This document shows, piece after piece, positions 1 to 9,335 of a stretch of 64,000 bases of DNA. Made by a program: the position numbers and the translations under genes. The notes beneath the pieces are model-generated. The model was given only the letters and a program-made list of their open reading frames with translations, searched no databases and was not told the DNA's origin. This DNA is from Nocardioides sp. Root140 (GTDB lineage Bacteria; Actinomycetota; Actinomycetes; Propionibacteriales; Nocardioidaceae). Each line of letters starts with the position of its first letter. The stretch's first letter is position 1. The stretch covers positions 126,795-190,794 of the forward strand of contig NZ_LMFI01000011.1 of the NCBI RefSeq assembly GCF_001426745.1, written 5' to 3'.

Positions 1-609
1 CCGGCGGTGCCGGTGATGATCAACCTGGTGGTCTCCGACCAGACGCTCCTCGGCACCAGTCACGACCCCGCGCACCTCGACGGACACGGCACCATCCCCG
101 CCGACCTGGCCCGCCCTCTGGTCGCCACCGCACTTGAAGCCGGAGCCAAGACGGGGCTGCAGACCTGGTTGCGGAAGGTGTACGCCTCACCCCACGGCGG
201 CCTCACGGCGATGGACTCGAGGTCCCGGATCGTCCCCCACGGACTGAGCCACCTCATCCGCACCAGAGATGGCGGCATCTGCCGCACCCTGTTCTGCGAC
301 GCACCCATCAGACACATCGACCACGCCACCGGCGTCATCAACGGCGGGCAGACGGTCGAGGAAGACCTCCAAGGACTGTGCGAGGGCTGCAACTACGCCA
401 AACAAGCACCCGGCTGGACCGCCACCGGCCACCACCCACCCCACGGGCGACATCAAGTCACCACGACCACCCCGACGGGACACACCTACGTCTCCACCGC
501 ACCACCCCTGCCCGGCTGGGCCGACCCGCCACGCCACCTGGCCGTGCTCGAACCACAAGACCCGAGTGACCTCCTCGCCGAGTACGAGTTCATCGACGAC
601 GCCGCCTGA
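1..609 (+). CDS. DUF222/HNH endonuclease (13E12 family), C-terminal part, cut by the left edge
   Basis: The reading frame is open at base 1, so the N-terminal DUF222 domain lies outside the window. The visible ~200 residues hold an HNH nuclease module: Cys-containing strand RDGGICRTLFC, then IRHIDHATG with the HNH histidine, then GLCEGCNYAKQAPGW, giving the two Cys pairs of a zinc-supported HNH fold. This arrangement is typical of the 13E12-repeat proteins that are present in many copies in actinobacterial genomes. Their role is not settled; homing-like or mobile behaviour has been suggested. It converges on the lipoprotein gene, with about 20 bases between stops. Confidence 0.85.
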   Translation, partial: PAVPVMINLVVSDQTLLGTSHDPAHLDGHGTIPADLARPLVATALEAGAKTGLQTWLRKVYASPHGGLTAMDSRSRIVPHGLSHLIRTRDGGICRTLFCDAPIRHIDHATGVINGGQTVEEDLQGLCEGCNYAKQAPGWTATGHHPPHGRHQVTTTTPTGHTYVSTAPPLPGWADPPRHLAVLEPQDPSDLLAEYEFIDDAA

Positions 610-630
610 GCGCAGTCGCCAGGTCCATCC

Positions 631-2088
631 TCACTGCGTGATGCGGTAGGCGGTCACCCCACGGGCAGTGGCCACCAGCCAGGTGGCGCCCGGCGCCTTC
701 TCCGCCGCGCCCGACGTGAGTGCGGAGACCGACGGAACCCCCGAGACCCGCTTGCCGCGCACGGTGCAGGTCGAGCGCAAGTAGTCCCCGGTGCGTCGGA
801 CGCCGGACGCGTCGTCGTCGAGGTGATAGGCGTAGGTCGTCACCTTGCCGGTGCACAGGAACACCTCGCCCGGCTCGGCCGCCCGGGTCCTGCCGTCGGT
901 GAGGAAGACGATTCGCCAACCCTGCTTGAGATGCAGGTTCGTGATGCGTCCCGCGACTCGCCCCTTCTGGGCGTTGGCGTTCTCGGCAGCCTTGCCGCGG
1001 ACCGACACCGACCAGGTGGTGCGGCCGGTCTTCACGTCGAAGCCCTCCATGCGCAGGCGCCGGACCTTCCCGCTGATCGACTGGCCGGGAACGTACTTCG
1101 TGAAGCGCACGAGGTGGAAGCAACGGACCGGCAGGTCGTCGTCCGCCTGGGTGCCGCAGTAGTTGTCGGCTGTCTTCCGACGCCACAGCACCTCTCCGGT
1201 GGCCGCGTCGAAGCCGACCACCCCCGTGTCGGAAGGGCTGAGCGGTCGCCGGTTGCGCCACAGGCTGTCGATGTCGTCGGAGGTGTACGTCCTGCCGACG
1301 CTGCCCCAGAAGACACCGGCCTTCTCGTCGTACGCCAGGCTCCAACCTTGGTCGCTGGTGTGGGCCGCACCGAAGGTCCCGGCCAGTCTGCGCACCCACT
1401 GCACCTTGCCTGCGTGTGCTCGTCCGAAGCTCTCGGGAGTGCCGCCGCTGGAGTAGAGCCCACCGTCGGCAAGCATGCGCGACCCGATCGTGACGCCGTC
1501 GTGGGCAGGCCGCAGACCGCCCCTGTCGAGACGGAACCGCACGCGTTCGGAGCCGCCGTCGCGCACGATCGCCACGCACATGTCCTTGCCGTCGAGGCAC
1601 GTGTCGACCACGTCGGTGACGTCGACGGGCTCCGTCGAGTGGACCACTCTGCCCGAGCGCGGAGCCACCGCCACCAGGGGTTCGGCCCACTGGTCAGACC
1701 TCGCGACGTCGTCGGGTCGCTGGAAGACGACGAACCTGTGGCCGGACTTCGAGGTGCCCACGAAGGGCCGCGTGTAGTAGCCCGTGGCGATGTTGCTCGG
1801 CTGGAACGGATGCCGCCACAGGCGTCGTCCGTTGTCGGCGTCGAGCCCGACGATGGCCAGCCTGTGGCGGGGAGCCCTGGTGAGTACGACGGCAGTGCGG
1901 CCGACCACCACGGGTTGACCGATCGCCCGGAGCCTGGTGGTCCAGGCCCTCTCGACGTGCCCCTCGACGAACAGCCCGGTCACACCGGAGCCCTCAGTTG
2001 CGGGCGGTCCGTCGGAGCCATCGGAGCCGTCGTTCGAGCAGGCCGAGAGACAACAGAGAGCGAGCACGATCCCGAGAAGAATTCGCAT
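631..2088 (-). CDS. PQQ-like beta-propeller lipoprotein
   Basis: This is a 485-residue protein with an N-terminal signal peptide and lipobox LSAC (Cys at about residue 17), so it should be lipid-anchored outside the membrane. After a Gly/Ser/Asp-rich linker (GSDGSDG) come repeated blades of the form GLDADNGRRLWRH, GFDAATGEVLWRR and GFDVKTGRTTW, the pattern of PQQ-type propeller repeats. Several Cys pairs may form disulfides. No catalytic residues are recognisable, so it is probably a binding or scaffold protein and not a dehydrogenase. It is divergent from the NERD-helicase gene, with a 109-base gap. Confidence 0.75.
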   Translation of the reverse strand: MRILLGIVLALCCLSACSNDGSDGSDGPPATEGSGVTGLFVEGHVERAWTTRLRAIGQPVVVGRTAVVLTRAPRHRLAIVGLDADNGRRLWRHPFQPSNIATGYYTRPFVGTSKSGHRFVVFQRPDDVARSDQWAEPLVAVAPRSGRVVHSTEPVDVTDVVDTCLDGKDMCVAIVRDGGSERVRFRLDRGGLRPAHDGVTIGSRMLADGGLYSSGGTPESFGRAHAGKVQWVRRLAGTFGAAHTSDQGWSLAYDEKAGVFWGSVGRTYTSDDIDSLWRNRRPLSPSDTGVVGFDAATGEVLWRRKTADNYCGTQADDDLPVRCFHLVRFTKYVPGQSISGKVRRLRMEGFDVKTGRTTWSVSVRGKAAENANAQKGRVAGRITNLHLKQGWRIVFLTDGRTRAAEPGEVFLCTGKVTTYAYHLDDDASGVRRTGDYLRSTCTVRGKRVSGVPSVSALTSGAAEKAPGATWLVATARGVTAYRITQ

Positions 2089-2197
2089 GCCGGGAGGCTA
2101 GGTCGGATCGCTCGAACGGCGCGGAAGTTATCCACAGCCCCGGTCCGAAATGCCAATCCACCCACCGGTGCGTTGCGCCCGTGGCAAGGTGCGGGGC

Positions 2198-3859
2198 ATG
2201 GTCCGCCTGATCCCCGAGAGCCCCGTCTTCACCACCACCTCCGAGCAGCAGGTGTGGGAGCTGCTGCGCGACACGCTCGGTGACGACGACGTCCTCGTGG
2301 CCAACCGGCGGTTGACCGACGAGACCAAGGACCACGAGATCGACCTGCTGGTGCTGATGCCCGACCTCGGCGCGCTGGTGCTCGAGATCAAGGGCGGCAG
2401 CGTCTGGCGCGAGGACGACAAGTGGTGGATCACCCGGCGCGGGCGCACCGCCGAGATTCACCCCGTCGACCAGGCCCGCGGCTCGAAGTACTCCCTGCGA
2501 ACGTACGTCGAGCGCGACCCGCGTTGGGGAAGCCGGCAGCGGATCGCATGGGCCCATGGTGTGATCACGCCGTACACCGACATCGAGCTCGACGCCGAGG
2601 TGCCGGACCTGCCGCACTGGGCGCTGCACGGCAAGGCTGCGATGAAGACGCTCGTCGAGCGGCTGCGCACCAACGCGCGCGACATGCAGCACGGGCAGCG
2701 CCCGCCGACGTACGACGACATCGAGGCGATCGTCGACATCCTCAACGGGCGGCTGCCCACGTCGTACGACGTCAACGCGGACGCCGAGGACCGTGCGGCC
2801 ACCGTCGACCGGCTGACGCAGGAGCAGGCCTCGATCCTCCAGGTGACCCGGCTGCTCAAGCGGGTCGAGGTGCGCGGCGGCGCCGGCAGCGGCAAGACCG
2901 TGCTGGCCCTGCAGCAGGCCAAGCAGCTGACCCGGGGACGCGGCGACCGCAAGGCACAACGGGTCGCCGTGCTCTGCTACTCCCTCGGCCTCGCCGAGCA
3001 CCTCAAGCGCGAGGTGTCGACCTGGAACCGCAAGGAGCGGCCGGCATTCGTGGGCACCTTCCACGACTTCGGCAAGCAGTGGGGTGCCCCTGAAGGCGAC
3101 CGCACCAACAGCGACTTCTGGGAGGTCGACCTCCCGCAGCTCATGGGCGACCTCGCCGAGGGCCTTGACGACGGTGCGAAGTTCGACGCGATCATCGTCG
3201 ACGAGGCGCAGGACTTCGCCGACACGTGGTGGCGCCCGGTGCTCAAGGCGCTGCGCGACGAGGAGGAGGGCGGGCTCTACGTCTACTCCGACGAGAACCA
3301 GCGCATCTTCGCCAGGTTCGGCCGGCCGCCCGTGCAACTGGTGCCGCTGGTGCTCGACCACAACCTGCGCAACACCCGGCAGATCCACGACTCGTTCGGC
3401 CCGCTGGCTCCCTCACGCATGTACGCCAGCGGCGGAGACGGGCCCGACGTGCGCTTCGTGGCCGCCAGTGCCGACGACTCGATCGGCACTGCGGACGACG
3501 TGGTCGACCAGATGCTCGACGAGGGCTGGAAGCCGGCGAACATCATGCTGCTGACCACCGGCAAGCGACACCCGATCCAGGTCGAGCGCACCGACTTCCA
3601 CGACCAGGACGGCTACTGGCGATCCTTCTGGGACCCCGACGAGGTCTTCTACGGCCACGTGCTGGGGTGCAAGGGCCTCGAGCGGAAGGCGGTCGTGCTC
3701 TGCGTCAACGAACCCGAGGTGCGCGAGCGCGCCCGCGAGCGGTTGTACGTCGGGATGTCGCGGGCCACCGACGCCCTGGTGGTCGTCGGGGACCCGGCGG
3801 TGATCCGCGAGGTCGGCGGTGACGCGGTGGCCCGCCGACTGGGTGTCCAGCTCGTCTAG
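2198..3859 (+). CDS. NERD-domain nuclease fused to UvrD/DNA2-type helicase
   Basis: This 553-residue protein starts with a NERD (nuclease-related) domain at about residues 10-110, with DHEIDLLVLMPD and LVLEIKGG matching the D...E-x-K core of restriction-like nucleases. A superfamily 1 helicase ATPase follows: Walker A GGAGSGKT near residue 227, Walker B IIVDEAQDF near residue 335, and a C-terminal motif ERLYVGMSRATDALVV as in UvrD_C. Such fusions are thought to act on DNA ends or foreign DNA; the substrate here is unknown. The ATG at 2198 is chosen because homology starts there; an in-frame start at 2150 adds only low-complexity residues. Its stop shares the bases CTAG with the stop of the convergent methyltransferase. 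Confidence 0.85.
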   Translation: MVRLIPESPVFTTTSEQQVWELLRDTLGDDDVLVANRRLTDETKDHEIDLLVLMPDLGALVLEIKGGSVWREDDKWWITRRGRTAEIHPVDQARGSKYSLRTYVERDPRWGSRQRIAWAHGVITPYTDIELDAEVPDLPHWALHGKAAMKTLVERLRTNARDMQHGQRPPTYDDIEAIVDILNGRLPTSYDVNADAEDRAATVDRLTQEQASILQVTRLLKRVEVRGGAGSGKTVLALQQAKQLTRGRGDRKAQRVAVLCYSLGLAEHLKREVSTWNRKERPAFVGTFHDFGKQWGAPEGDRTNSDFWEVDLPQLMGDLAEGLDDGAKFDAIIVDEAQDFADTWWRPVLKALRDEEEGGLYVYSDENQRIFARFGRPPVQLVPLVLDHNLRNTRQIHDSFGPLAPSRMYASGGDGPDVRFVAASADDSIGTADDVVDQMLDEGWKPANIMLLTTGKRHPIQVERTDFHDQDGYWRSFWDPDEVFYGHVLGCKGLERKAVVLCVNEPEVRERARERLYVGMSRATDALVVVGDPAVIREVGGDAVARRLGVQLV

Positions 3860-4923
3860 TCGGCGCTCGGCAGCCGGTAGAAGCGGAACATGTCGTTCTC
3901 GATCGGCAGCACCTCGGCCCCCTTGAACCCGGCCTCACGCGCATAGCGCTCGAGTGTCGCCGGACGCATCACGGTGCCGGTCGCCACCGAGTCCGTGTGC
4001 GACATGCTGTCGGGCAGGCAGACGAACATCGAGAAGTTGTACATCAGGTGCTCGACCGGGTCGCCCGGCCCGTTGAACGCCTCGGGCACCCGCTCGTCCA
4101 TGACCAGCACCGTCCCGCCGGGCGCCAGGATCTCGCGGGCCGCAGCCAGGACCGCGACCGGATCAGGCAGGTCGTGGATGCACTCGAACGCGGTCACCAC
4201 GTCGTAGGTCATGCCCAGGGGCTGGGAGACCAGGTCCCTGTGGTGGAAGGTGACCCGGCCGTCGACGCCGTACGACCGTGCGTGCTCGGTGGCCGCGAGG
4301 ACCGAGGCCTCGTCGACGTCATAGCCGTGGACGACGGCCTTCGGGTAGGCCAACGCCATCCCGATGGAGGACCACCCCTCGCCGCACCCGATGTCGGCCA
4401 CGGCGCCACCGCGGCCGAGGGCGGCGTGGATCTCCGGTACGGCCGGCAGCCAGTCGCGGCCCAGCGAGTGGAGGTAGAGCGGCCGGTTTCCCTCGGCCTG
4501 CGCGGTGCGCATCTGGGCGCCGAACTCGGCCCACCCGACACCGCCTCCGGTCCGGTAGGCCTCGAGCAGGGCGGGCATCTGGGCCACGGCCGCCGCCGCC
4601 AGTCGGGCGAACGCGGTGAAGTAGGCCTCGCTGTCCGGGTCGGCGAAGACCGGCACGTGGCCGGGCGGCAGGCCGTAGCGGCGTACGGCGGGATCCGCGC
4701 CCGCATCGTCGACCGCGACGAAGCCGGCCACGCACTGCTGCTCCAGCCACTCCTGCGTGTAGCGGGGATGCATCCCGGACGCGGCCGCGAGCTCGTGGGA
4801 GGTCAGCGCGCCGGGCCGCAGCAGGCGGTAGAGCCCGAAGCGGTCGCCGACGTACACGCTCATGATGTCCAGGCAGCCCAGCAAGGACGCGAAGAGGCGG
4901 TCGCCCAGTTCTTCGGTGTTCAC
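3856..4923 (-). CDS. SAM-dependent methyltransferase with N-terminal winged-helix dimerisation domain
   Basis: The 355-residue product has a winged-helix region at about residues 20-80 (SHELAAASGMHPRYTQEWLEQQ) and a class I Rossmann methyltransferase domain with motif I VADIGCGEGWSS, an acidic ribose-binding residue in VHGYDVDE, and the post-motif AFECIHDLPDP. This architecture resembles O-methyltransferase-like proteins common in mycobacteria; the substrate cannot be told. The GTG at 4923 is preferred because a GGGAGA ribosome-binding site precedes it and homologs begin near NTEELGDRLF; an upstream ATG at 4962 would add 13 residues. Confidence 0.8.
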   Translation of the reverse strand: MNTEELGDRLFASLLGCLDIMSVYVGDRFGLYRLLRPGALTSHELAAASGMHPRYTQEWLEQQCVAGFVAVDDAGADPAVRRYGLPPGHVPVFADPDSEAYFTAFARLAAAAVAQMPALLEAYRTGGGVGWAEFGAQMRTAQAEGNRPLYLHSLGRDWLPAVPEIHAALGRGGAVADIGCGEGWSSIGMALAYPKAVVHGYDVDEASVLAATEHARSYGVDGRVTFHHRDLVSQPLGMTYDVVTAFECIHDLPDPVAVLAAAREILAPGGTVLVMDERVPEAFNGPGDPVEHLMYNFSMFVCLPDSMSHTDSVATGTVMRPATLERYAREAGFKGAEVLPIENDMFRFYRLPSAD

Positions 4924-5029
4924 ATGTTCTCCCAGCCGGACGCGCGTGCACCCTCTGTCCACCGGCGCCGGACACCACGACGCTATGTCGGCAGGGACCT
5001 GCCGGGAGACCCCAAATCCGGGGAAGTTG

Positions 5030-5515
5030 TCAATCGTCCTCTTCGGTGCTGGCGACGGCCTGCTCGGCCGTCATGCCGCTCATCACCTGTCCGCGGAACC
5101 GGCGGTAGCTGTAGATCAGCAGGCCGAAGGCCAGGATTCCGGAGAGCACCAGGGTGATGCCGGTGCCCAGGCCGCCGAAGAGCCACCAGCGGTCGGGGAC
5201 CGGCCACCAGTCCGGTGCCGGCGGCGAGACGATCCAGTAGATGCCGATGCCGACGAGCCAGAGCGCGCCCAGTGTCGAGCCGATGATGCGAGGCCAGGTC
5301 CGGACGCCCTCGGCAGCAGCCTGCATGGCCCGGCGTTCGACTGGCTCGAGGCGGCGCTCGGCCCATTCGTACTGTTGCGAGAGCACGAGGAGTCCGCAGA
5401 ACAGGAGGACCAGCCCGGGGCCGGGCAGGACCAGGGCCGCGATGCCGGCAAGCACCAGCGTCCAACCCACGATCTCGAGCAGGATTCGTTTCGTCGCGGC
5501 GGCTCCCCAGGTCAC
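5030..5515 (-). CDS. PGPGW / TIGR02611-type membrane protein
   Basis: The product is a small membrane protein with the family signature LVLPGPGLVLLFCGLLVLS between the first two membrane helices, followed by the amphipathic EYEWAERR-type region (here QYEWAERRLEPV) and two more hydrophobic segments. Function is unknown; related proteins are conserved single genes in actinobacteria. The start is uncertain. GTG at 5515 begins just before the conserved part, while an in-frame GTG at 5638 would add 41 unconserved residues and leave only 38 bases to the divergent phosphatase gene. Confidence 0.65.
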   Translation of the reverse strand: MTWGAAATKRILLEIVGWTLVLAGIAALVLPGPGLVLLFCGLLVLSQQYEWAERRLEPVERRAMQAAAEGVRTWPRIIGSTLGALWLVGIGIYWIVSPPAPDWWPVPDRWWLFGGLGTGITLVLSGILAFGLLIYSYRRFRGQVMSGMTAEQAVASTEEDD

Positions 5516-5676
5516 GAGGTGCAGCCTGTCAGATGGACCAAGCGGTGTCTGGCAGAACCCGGCGAACGGGTGGGTGGGCTCGGCGACATGCCTGCTGTTG
5601 TGACCCGAACGCGTCGCCGCCAAACCTGTCACCTGCACGTCACCCCACGGCCATTCCGTCGCGCTTGGCTGAGGCC

Positions 5677-7226
5677 ATGACTCAACTGGGCAGGCACCTC
5701 GACCGTCGTACGCTCCTCCAGGTCGGCGCGGGAGGCGTCGTCGCGCTGGGCGCCGGCCCGGCCCTCGCGTCGCCCGCCCTGGTGCGTGGCCGCATCGATC
5801 TCACCTCCGGCGTCCAGACCGGCGACGTGACCACCCGGTCCGCGGTCACGTGGGCGCGGGCCTCCCGACCGGGCCGCCTCGTCGCGCGAGTCGGCAGTGG
5901 CCGGAGCACCCGCGTGGTGCGCGGGCCCTGGGCCACCGCGGAGACCGACTTCACCGCCAAGATCGCGCTGGACGGGCTGGCGCCGGGCCGGGAGTACGCC
6001 GTGGAGCTGGCCTTCGAGGACGGCGACGGCAACCTCGGGGAGCGACAGACAGCGAGGTTCTCGACCGCGGCAGTGCACCCGGCGCGCACGAGCTTCGTGT
6101 GGACCGGCGACACCTGCGGCCAGGGCTGGGGGATCAACGAGGAGCTCGGCGGGCTGCTCGGCTACCGCGCGATGCACGAGACCCGGCCCGACTTCTTCAT
6201 CCACGCCGGCGACACCATCTACGCCGACGGCCCGATGGTCGCGGAGGTGGTCGAGCCCGATGGTCAGGTCTGGCGCAACCTGGTCACCGAGGAGGTCAGC
6301 AAGGTCGCCGAGACGCTCACCGAGTTCCGCGGCCGGCACAACTACAACCTGCTCGACCACAACGTGCGGGCGATGTACGCCGACGTGCCGGTGATCGCGC
6401 AGTGGGACGACCACGAGACGACCAACAACTGGTGGCCCGGCGAGGTTCTCGAGGACCCGCGCTACACGCAGGAACGCTCCGTCGACGTACTCGCTGCGCG
6501 GGCACGCCAGGCCTGGCAGGAGTACATGCCGATCGCGGATGCCCGGGCGCACCGACGCGACCACGGCTTCGCCCCGGCCCGCATCTACCGCAAGGTCGAA
6601 CGCGGGCCGCAGCTCGACGTGTTCTGCCTCGACATGCGCACGTTCAAGGACGAGAACACCCCGGCCTCGAGAAGGAGCGCACCCGCATCCTCGGTGAGGA
6701 GCAGGTCGACTGGCTGATCAGGGAGGTACGCCGCTCGAAGGCGACCTGGAAGGTGATCTCCGCGGACCTGCCGCTGGGGATCGTCGTCCCCGACGGGCCG
6801 GTGAACCAGGAGAGCCTCTCGAACCGCGATCCCGGCGCACCACTCGGCAAGGAGCTCGAGATCGCGGAGGTGCTCTCCGCGTTCAAGCGGCACGGCATCA
6901 AGAACGTCGTCTGGATCACCGCCGACGTGCACTACTGCGCGGCCCACCACTACGACCCGTCGCGGGCCGCGTTCACCGACTTCGACCCGTTCTGGGAGTT
7001 CGTGGCAGGTCCGATCGCGGCCGGCACCTTCGGGCCCAACGAGATGGACGCGACCTTCGGACCCGAGGTGGTGTTCTCCGCCCACGCCGACACTCCCAAC
7101 GAGTCGCCGCGGGCCGGTCACCAGTTCTTCGGCCACGCCGAGATCGACCGGGACGGACTCCTCACGATGAGCCTGCGCGACATCACCGGCGCGGTGCTGT
7201 GGAGCAAGGACCTCGAGCCGGCCTGA
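5677..7226 (+). pseudogene. phoD: Alkaline phosphatase PhoD family protein, interrupted by a frameshift
   Basis: The first frame (ATG at 5677) encodes a twin-arginine signal (RRTLLQVGAG, cleavage after ALAS), the N-terminal PhoD domain and metal-binding motifs such as WTGDTCGQGWG, FFIHAGDTIYADG and WDDHETTNNWW. It ends at a stop at 6715-6717. The rest of the enzyme (GLEKERTRILGEEQ, WITADVHYCAAHHY, through GHAEIDRDG) continues in the -1 frame to 7226. The switch falls between about 6657 and 6668, in ACACCCCGGCCTCGAG, where one extra G would restore the frame. Both halves have normal codon bias, so this is either a recent one-base deletion or a sequencing error. An intact enzyme would be exported by Tat and hydrolyse phosphodi- or monoesters. 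Confidence 0.8.
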
Positions 7227-7309
7227 GCGCACCGGCCGCCCACGAGCGCTGAGGCACCGACCGTTCGTCCCGTCGGACCTACCGTCGGGCGCTCCACGGA
7301 AATGCGTGT

Positions 7310-7339
7310 GTGACACCCCACGTCCGATGTGAGTAACGT
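7310..7339 (+). promoter_or_regulatory. Candidate leaderless promoter for the DUF3311/symporter operon
   Basis: GTGACA (7310-7315) and TAACGT (7334-7339) are separated by 18 bases. The -10 lies 7 bases before the ATG at 7347, so the transcript would start at or next to the start codon. Confidence 0.4.
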
Positions 7340-7346
7340 CGGTCAC

Positions 7347-7613
7347 ATGCCACTCGGATCGGATTCCGGGGAGACGCGCGTCGTCCCGCCCGCCAACAAG
7401 TTCATGCTCGTCGCCGCAGGAGTGCTCCTCCTCATCCCGGTCGTCGCCCTGATGTGGGTCGGCAGCTACGCGAAGATCGAGCCCCGCCTCTGGGGCATCC
7501 CGTTCTTCTTCTGGTACCAGTTCGTCTGGGTCTTCCTCTGCTCCGCGATGACCTACTCCGCGCACCGCCTGGTGCTCGCGGCACGCGGCCAGAGCGGGAA
7601 GGTGCTGAAGTGA
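7347..7613 (+). CDS. DUF3311 small membrane protein
   Basis: This 88-residue protein has two membrane helices (FMLVAAGVLLLIPVVAL and FFFWYQFVWVFLCSAMTY) of the DUF3311 type. Such proteins accompany sodium:solute symporters and may be small auxiliary subunits. The stop codon overlaps the GTG start of the symporter gene (GTGA), so the two are translationally coupled. The ATG at 7347 is chosen over GTG at 7329 because a plausible -10 element lies 7 bases upstream of it. Confidence 0.8.
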   Translation: MPLGSDSGETRVVPPANKFMLVAAGVLLLIPVVALMWVGSYAKIEPRLWGIPFFFWYQFVWVFLCSAMTYSAHRLVLAARGQSGKVLK

Positions 7614-9292
7614 GCGCGGACGTGACCGTGATGGCGGCCGACACCGGAGTCAACGGCGTCGCCCTCGCCGTGCTGATCATCCTGTTCCTCGTGGTGACCG
7701 TGCTCGGCTTCAGTGCCGCCCGGTTCCGCCGCGGTGACAACCTCGACTCGCTCGACGAGTGGGGCCTCGGTGGACGCCGGTTCGGCACCTGGGTCACCTG
7801 GTTCCTGCTCGGCGGCGACCTCTACACGGCGTACACGTTCGTGGCGGTGCCGGCGGCGATGTTCGCGACCGGCTCGGTGGCCGGCTTCTTCGCGGTGCCC
7901 TACACGATCGTGCTCTACCCGATCATCTTCGTCTTCATGGCCAGGCTGTGGTCGGTCAGCCACCGGCACGGCTACGTCACCAGCGCCGACTTCGTGCGTG
8001 GGCGCTACGGCTCACGCGAGCTGTCGCTGGCGATCGCGGTCACCGGCTTCCTGGCCACGATGCCCTACATCGCGCTGCAGCTCGTCGGCATCCAGGCCGT
8101 GCTCGAGGTGGCCGGTGTCGGTGGCGGCGACAACTGGCTGGCCGCCGACCTGCCGCTGCTGGTCGCGTTCGTGATCCTGGCCGCCTACACCTACACGTCG
8201 GGCCTGCGGGCGCCGGCGATGATCGCGTTCGTCAAGGACGCCCTGATCTACCTCGTGATCATCGTGGCGATCATCTACCTGCCCACGAAGTTCGGCGGTT
8301 GGGAGCACATCTTCGGTGCCGCCGAGGACAAGATGGCGGCCACCAGCGAGACCACCGGCAAGCCGACCGGCTCGTTCGTGCCCGGTGACGGCCAGATGTG
8401 GGCCTACGCGACGCTCGGGCTCGGGTCTGCGCTCGCCCTGTTCATGTACCCCCACTCGATCACCGCGTCGCTCTCGTCGAGCAGTCGCAACACGATCCGT
8501 CGCAACGCGGCCATCCTGCCGGCGTACAGCTTCGTGCTCGGGCTGCTCGCCCTGCTCGGCTGGGTGGCGATCGCGGCCGGCACCAAGCCGGTCGGCCTGG
8601 ACGGCGAACCCAATGCGCAGCTGGTGATCCCGCAGCTGTTCGAGGACGCGTTCCCGGCCTGGTTCGCGGGGGTCGCGTTCGCGGCGATCGCGATCGGGGC
8701 GCTCGTGCCGGCGGCGATCATGTCGATCGCGGCGGCCAACACCTTCACCCGCAACATCTACAAGGAGTGGATCAACCCACGGGCGACCGACAAGCAGGAG
8801 GCCAAGGTCTCCAAGCTGATGTCGTTGCTGGTCAAGGCGTTCGCGCTGGTCTTCGTCTTCACGATGGACAAGCAGAACGCGATCAACTTCCAACTGCTGG
8901 GCGGCATCTGGATCCTGCAGACCTTCCCGGCGGTGGTGTTCAGCCTCTACACGCGCTGGTTCCACAAGTGGGCGCTGCTGCTCGGCTGGGCGGTCGGCAT
9001 GGTCTACGGCACGGTCCAGGCCTACCAGGTGGTCAACCCGGCGACCGGCAAGCACTTCGGTGGATCGCTCGACGTGATGCCGGTGATCGGAGACCTGGGC
9101 TACATCGCGCTGACCGCGTTCGTGCTCAACCTCCTGGTCACGGTGGCCGCGACGGTCCTGCTGCGGGCCGGCAAGGTCGACAACGGCACCGACGAGACCA
9201 CGGCGTACGACTACCACGCCGACGCCGACGACCCGCGGGTGCGCAAGGACCTGGCGGAGAACCCGAAGACGCTGGGTGCCGAGGAGCTCTGA
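7610..9292 (+). CDS. Sodium:solute symporter (SSS family), MctP-like
   Basis: The 560-residue integral membrane protein has about 13 hydrophobic helices of the SSS fold, with RFGTWVTWFLLGGDLYTAYTF in the first core helix and RAPAMIAFVKDALIYLVII later. The combination with an upstream DUF3311 gene resembles monocarboxylate or amino-acid uptake systems of the MctP/PutP type; the substrate is inferred only by family. The start is the GTG overlapping the preceding stop. An extended open frame upstream lies antisense to family expectations and is not used. A second DUF3311/SSS pair lies at 47427-49162. Confidence 0.85.
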   Translation: MSADVTVMAADTGVNGVALAVLIILFLVVTVLGFSAARFRRGDNLDSLDEWGLGGRRFGTWVTWFLLGGDLYTAYTFVAVPAAMFATGSVAGFFAVPYTIVLYPIIFVFMARLWSVSHRHGYVTSADFVRGRYGSRELSLAIAVTGFLATMPYIALQLVGIQAVLEVAGVGGGDNWLAADLPLLVAFVILAAYTYTSGLRAPAMIAFVKDALIYLVIIVAIIYLPTKFGGWEHIFGAAEDKMAATSETTGKPTGSFVPGDGQMWAYATLGLGSALALFMYPHSITASLSSSSRNTIRRNAAILPAYSFVLGLLALLGWVAIAAGTKPVGLDGEPNAQLVIPQLFEDAFPAWFAGVAFAAIAIGALVPAAIMSIAAANTFTRNIYKEWINPRATDKQEAKVSKLMSLLVKAFALVFVFTMDKQNAINFQLLGGIWILQTFPAVVFSLYTRWFHKWALLLGWAVGMVYGTVQAYQVVNPATGKHFGGSLDVMPVIGDLGYIALTAFVLNLLVTVAATVLLRAGKVDNGTDETTAYDYHADADDPRVRKDLAENPKTLGAEEL

Positions 9293-9335
9293 GGACCGGT
9301 TCCCGCCTGTCTCTGACGGCGACACAGGAGCAGGA

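Noticed and set aside
2128..2136. TTATCCACA, a perfect DnaA-box-like sequence, plus CTGTGGAGAA-type sequences near 16097 and 50871
   Set aside because: Single isolated boxes without dnaA, dnaN, an AT-rich unwinding region or clustering do not indicate a replication origin.
6657..6717. Programmed ribosomal frameshift in the PhoD gene
   Set aside because: No X-XXY-YYZ slippery heptamer or strong downstream stem is visible; a simple one-base deletion explains it better.
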